Shown here piece after piece: positions 60,932 to 64,000 of a stretch of DNA of 64,000 nucleotides. Numbering within the stretch: the stretch's first letter is position 1; every line of letters begins with the position of its first letter. This DNA is from PALSA-1004 sp041483135 (GTDB lineage Bacteria > Pseudomonadota > Gammaproteobacteria > Burkholderiales > SG8-41), in NCBI GenBank assembly GCA_041483135.1, contig JBGPFE010000013.1, forward strand, positions 32,251 through 96,250. The letters are read 5' to 3'. Under the pieces are notes generated by a model. The model ran no database searches. It had not been told where the DNA came from and worked only from the letters and a program-made list of their open reading frames with translations. The position numbers were made by a program, and so were the translations under genes.

Positions 60932-61594
60932 TCAGGCGCTCAGCAGCTCGCGCAGGAGCGGCACCGTGATCGCGCGCTTGGTTTCGAGCGAGTAGCGGTC
61001 GAGCGCGTCGAGCAGCGCGAGCAGCGACGGCATGTCGCGCCGCGCGTGGCGCAGCAGATAACCGGCGACTTCCGGCGACAGCTGAAAGCCGCGCGCGTCC
61101 GCGTGGCGGCGCAGCGCCGCCCATTTTTCCTCGTCGTTGAGGCCGTGCACCTGGTAGACGAGCCCGGACGCAAGCCGGGTCACGAGATCGGCGCGCAATG
61201 CAAGCTGCGCCGGCGCCGCATTGCCGCTCGCAACCAGCGCGCCGCTGCCGCCGCGAATGCAGTTGTGCAAGTTAAACAACGCGATCTGCGCCTCGGCGCC
61301 GAGAAGGTGCACGTCATCAACCGCGGAAAGCGTATTTTCCGCCACTTCGAACGCAACCGTATTGGCATCGAACCATGCCGTGTGCCCGCCGTGACGGCGC
61401 GCGGTGTCGATCACGGCGCGCAGCAAATGACTGCGGCCACTGCCTGCCGCGCCCCACAGGTAGATGAAACGCTCGTTGCCGGCATTGTTCGCCAGTGCGT
61501 CGAGCGCGCCCACCAGCTCCCCATTGCGGCCCGGCACGAAATTGTCGAGCGTCGGCGTCGGCGTCGGCGCGATATCGAGCACGAGTTGCTTCAT
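60932..61594 (-). CDS. hda: DnaA regulatory inactivator Hda
   Basis: DnaA-like AAA+ protein that with the sliding clamp promotes ATP hydrolysis by DnaA. The 220-residue protein starts MKQLVLDIAP, where QLVLDI is a clamp-binding motif. Walker A GAAGSGRSHLL and Walker B AVDDVHLLG lie in the AAA+ domain. Divergent from purM, a conserved betaproteobacterial arrangement. Confidence 0.95.
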   Translation of the reverse strand: MKQLVLDIAPTPTPTLDNFVPGRNGELVGALDALANNAGNERFIYLWGAAGSGRSHLLRAVIDTARRHGGHTAWFDANTVAFEVAENTLSAVDDVHLLGAEAQIALFNLHNCIRGGSGALVASGNAAPAQLALRADLVTRLASGLVYQVHGLNDEEKWAALRRHADARGFQLSPEVAGYLLRHARRDMPSLLALLDALDRYSLETKRAITVPLLRELLSA

Positions 61595-61811
61595 GGATAG
61601 ATGGCGGCAAGCAGCGGCAGGAGAGCAATCATGGAGCGTCGGGCGGTCATTTAATGTAAAATTCGGGTCGCCGCAGCAGGCCTGCAATCGTCGGGAAGCA
61701 CACGAGATTGGCGGATTCGAAAATGCACGTTTCAGCAGGCGCTATCTTAGCCGAGTTGTGCCTCGCCCGCTGGAATCCGGGTGCCACCCACCCACGCCGA
61801 AAGGGCGCATC

Positions 61812-62854
<1,043 letters not shown>

Positions 62855-62858
<4 letters not shown>

Positions 62859-64000
62859 AGAAAATTGTCATCCTGATCTCGGGGCGCGGCAGCAACTTGC
62901 AGGCGATCCTCTCGGCGCGGCTGCCGGTTACGGTCGCTGCGGTAATCAGCAACGAACCCGCGGCCGGCGGACTTGCCATTGCAAAACAACATGGCGTCGC
63001 GACACGTGTCGTCGATCACAACGCATACGCCGACCGCGCCGCGTTCGATGCCGCGCTGGCGAAGGAGATCGACGCGCTCAAGCCCGATCTCGTCGCGCTC
63101 GCCGGCTTCATGCGCATCCTGACCGACGACTTCGTCAGGCATTTCGCGGGCCGGCTCATCAACATCCATCCGTCGCTGCTGCCGGCATTCACCGGGCTGC
63201 ACACGCACCGCCGCGCGCTCGAAGCCGGAGTCAAGGTGCACGGCTGCACCGTGCATTTCGTGACGCCCCAGCTCGATCACGGCCCGATCGTGATCCAGGC
63301 CGCGGTGCCGGTGCTGCCCGGCGACAGCGAAGATGCGCTTGCCACTCGCGTGCTCGAGCAGGAACACCGCATCTACCCGCAGTCAATCCGCTGGTTCTGC
63401 GAAGACCGACTCGAAATCACGCCGCGCGGCACAGTCAAGCTCAAGCCGGCCCGCGATACGAGCGGCACGCCCGCGAGCAGGGAGCAGGGGCCGGCGGAGC
63501 GTGGAGCAGGGACCCGCTTGCGAGATGCGACCGCGAATCCGGCCGTAAGCGCGTCGGTGATACCGGCCCCTTGCGCGTCTTCGGGGTCAGATCCCCAAGG
63601 GGACCCCTCTTCCCCCCTACGACGCGCCCCTTCAGGGGATGTGACCCCGGAGACGGATGCAACGCCTGCGCTCGACGGCGCCGAGCCAGACTCGCGGCCG
63701 GTCGCATCCCGCAAGCGGGAACCCTGCTCCCTGCTCGCAGGCGCGCCGTCGGAGGGCGGAACAGGGTCCCCTTCAGGGGATGTGACCCCGGAGACGGATG
63801 CAACGCCTGCGCTCGACAGCGCCGCGCCAGACTCGCGGCCGATCGCATCCCGCAAGCGGGGCGCGTCGCAGGGCGGAAGAGGGTTCCCTTTGGGATCTGA
63901 CCCGGGAGACGCGCAAGGGGCCGGTATCACCGACGCGCTTACGGCCGGATTCGCGGTCGCATCTCGCAAGCGGGTCCCTGCTCCACGCTCCGCCGGCCCC
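62855..64000 (+). CDS. purN: GAR transformylase PurN with repeat-derived C-terminal extension, cut by window edge
   Basis: Formyl-THF-dependent GAR transformylase: ISGRGSNLQAI, NIHPSLLPAFTGLHTHRRAL (catalytic His), and HFVTPQLDHGP (catalytic Asp) are intact. The canonical enzyme ends about residue 205. The frame then stays open for another ~170 codons to base 64000 through an inverted-repeat element, encoding a Pro/Ala/Arg-rich tail with two copies of PSGDVTPETDATPALD. Whether the stop lies just past the edge is not visible. Only the first part can be assigned function. Confidence 0.93.
63487..64000. repeat. Long inverted-repeat element overlapping the purN 3' end
   Basis: Left arm 63487-63630 and right arm 63858-64000 are inverted copies, identical over the outer 93 bases. 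Between them two 93-base direct copies (63627-63719 and 63768-63860, three mismatches) are spaced 141 bases, a multiple of three, so both read in the same frame. The outer arms begin GGGGCCGGCGGAGCGTGGAG. The right end coincides with the window edge, so it may be longer. Composition resembles dispersed palindromic elements rather than a transposase-coding insertion sequence; no transposase frame is present. Confidence 0.9.

Noticed and set aside
63487..64000. Insertion sequence.
   Set aside because: Long inverted arms are present, but there is no transposase frame between them and no target duplication can be judged at the window edge.

Overview
The window is high-GC, gene-dense chromosomal DNA from a betaproteobacterium, probably Burkholderiales-like or a relative known only from metagenomes. 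The evidence is the order purM / hda / HAD phosphatase / pcnB / folK / deoxynucleoside kinase / panB / panC, the queA-tgt-yajC-secD-secF block, clpS-clpA, and five Bug-type (TctC) solute receptors, a family greatly expanded in Burkholderiales. Species cannot be fixed from sequence alone.

Layout. 1-2.4 kb (minus): a partial secreted Asp-box protein, a secreted unknown and a small membrane protein. 2.6-5.6 kb (plus): a LuxR-type response regulator, a hybrid histidine kinase and a DUF2784 membrane protein. 5.6-10.1 kb (minus): flavocytochrome c sulfide dehydrogenase pair, then clpA and clpS. 10.3-14.9 kb (plus): cold-shock protein, an unrecognised 457-residue protein, malate synthase, and small Lys/Cys-rich secreted proteins. 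15-18 kb (minus): TonB-like, HupE/UreJ-like and TPR proteins. 18.3-20.8 kb: a second Lys/Cys-rich protein, a frameshifted nudJ relic beside mnmA, and a GST.

21-30.1 kb is the most interesting part: a compact selenocysteine locus. It has selA, a methyltransferase, selB, a thioredoxin-reductase-like flavoprotein and selC (tRNA-Sec, anticodon UCA). It is flanked by two genes whose frames are interrupted by a single in-frame UGA at a predicted redox site, each followed by a SECIS-like hairpin. One (21000-21773) is a glutaredoxin-like domain with U-S-S-C fused to a DinB/YfiT-like bundle. The other (28360-30096) is a 578-residue UGSC-motif selenoprotein. No selD is visible in the window.

27.3-42.8 kb continues as a catabolic-looking cluster of unknown substrate: Bug receptors, an AtuA-family protein with DUF4387, two MmgE/PrpD proteins, a tricarballylate-dehydrogenase-like flavoprotein, a cupin-like protein and an M20 amidohydrolase. 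The UGSC selenoprotein sits at its head. The genes suggest uptake and breakdown of a polycarboxylate, terpenoid or N-carbamoyl-type compound, but the substrate is inference.

42.8-64 kb is housekeeping: purB, a secreted propeller-like protein, DedA, secF/secD/yajC/tgt/thioesterase/queA, tRNA-Leu(CAA), a small cytochrome c, panC, panB, deoxynucleoside kinase, folK, pcnB, a BtuCD-like ABC pair, HAD phosphatase, hda, purM and purN. Intergenic DNA here is full of 7-8 nt microsatellites and dispersed motifs. Some are translated into the N-termini of folK and its neighbours, and a large inverted-repeat element extends the purN frame to the window edge.
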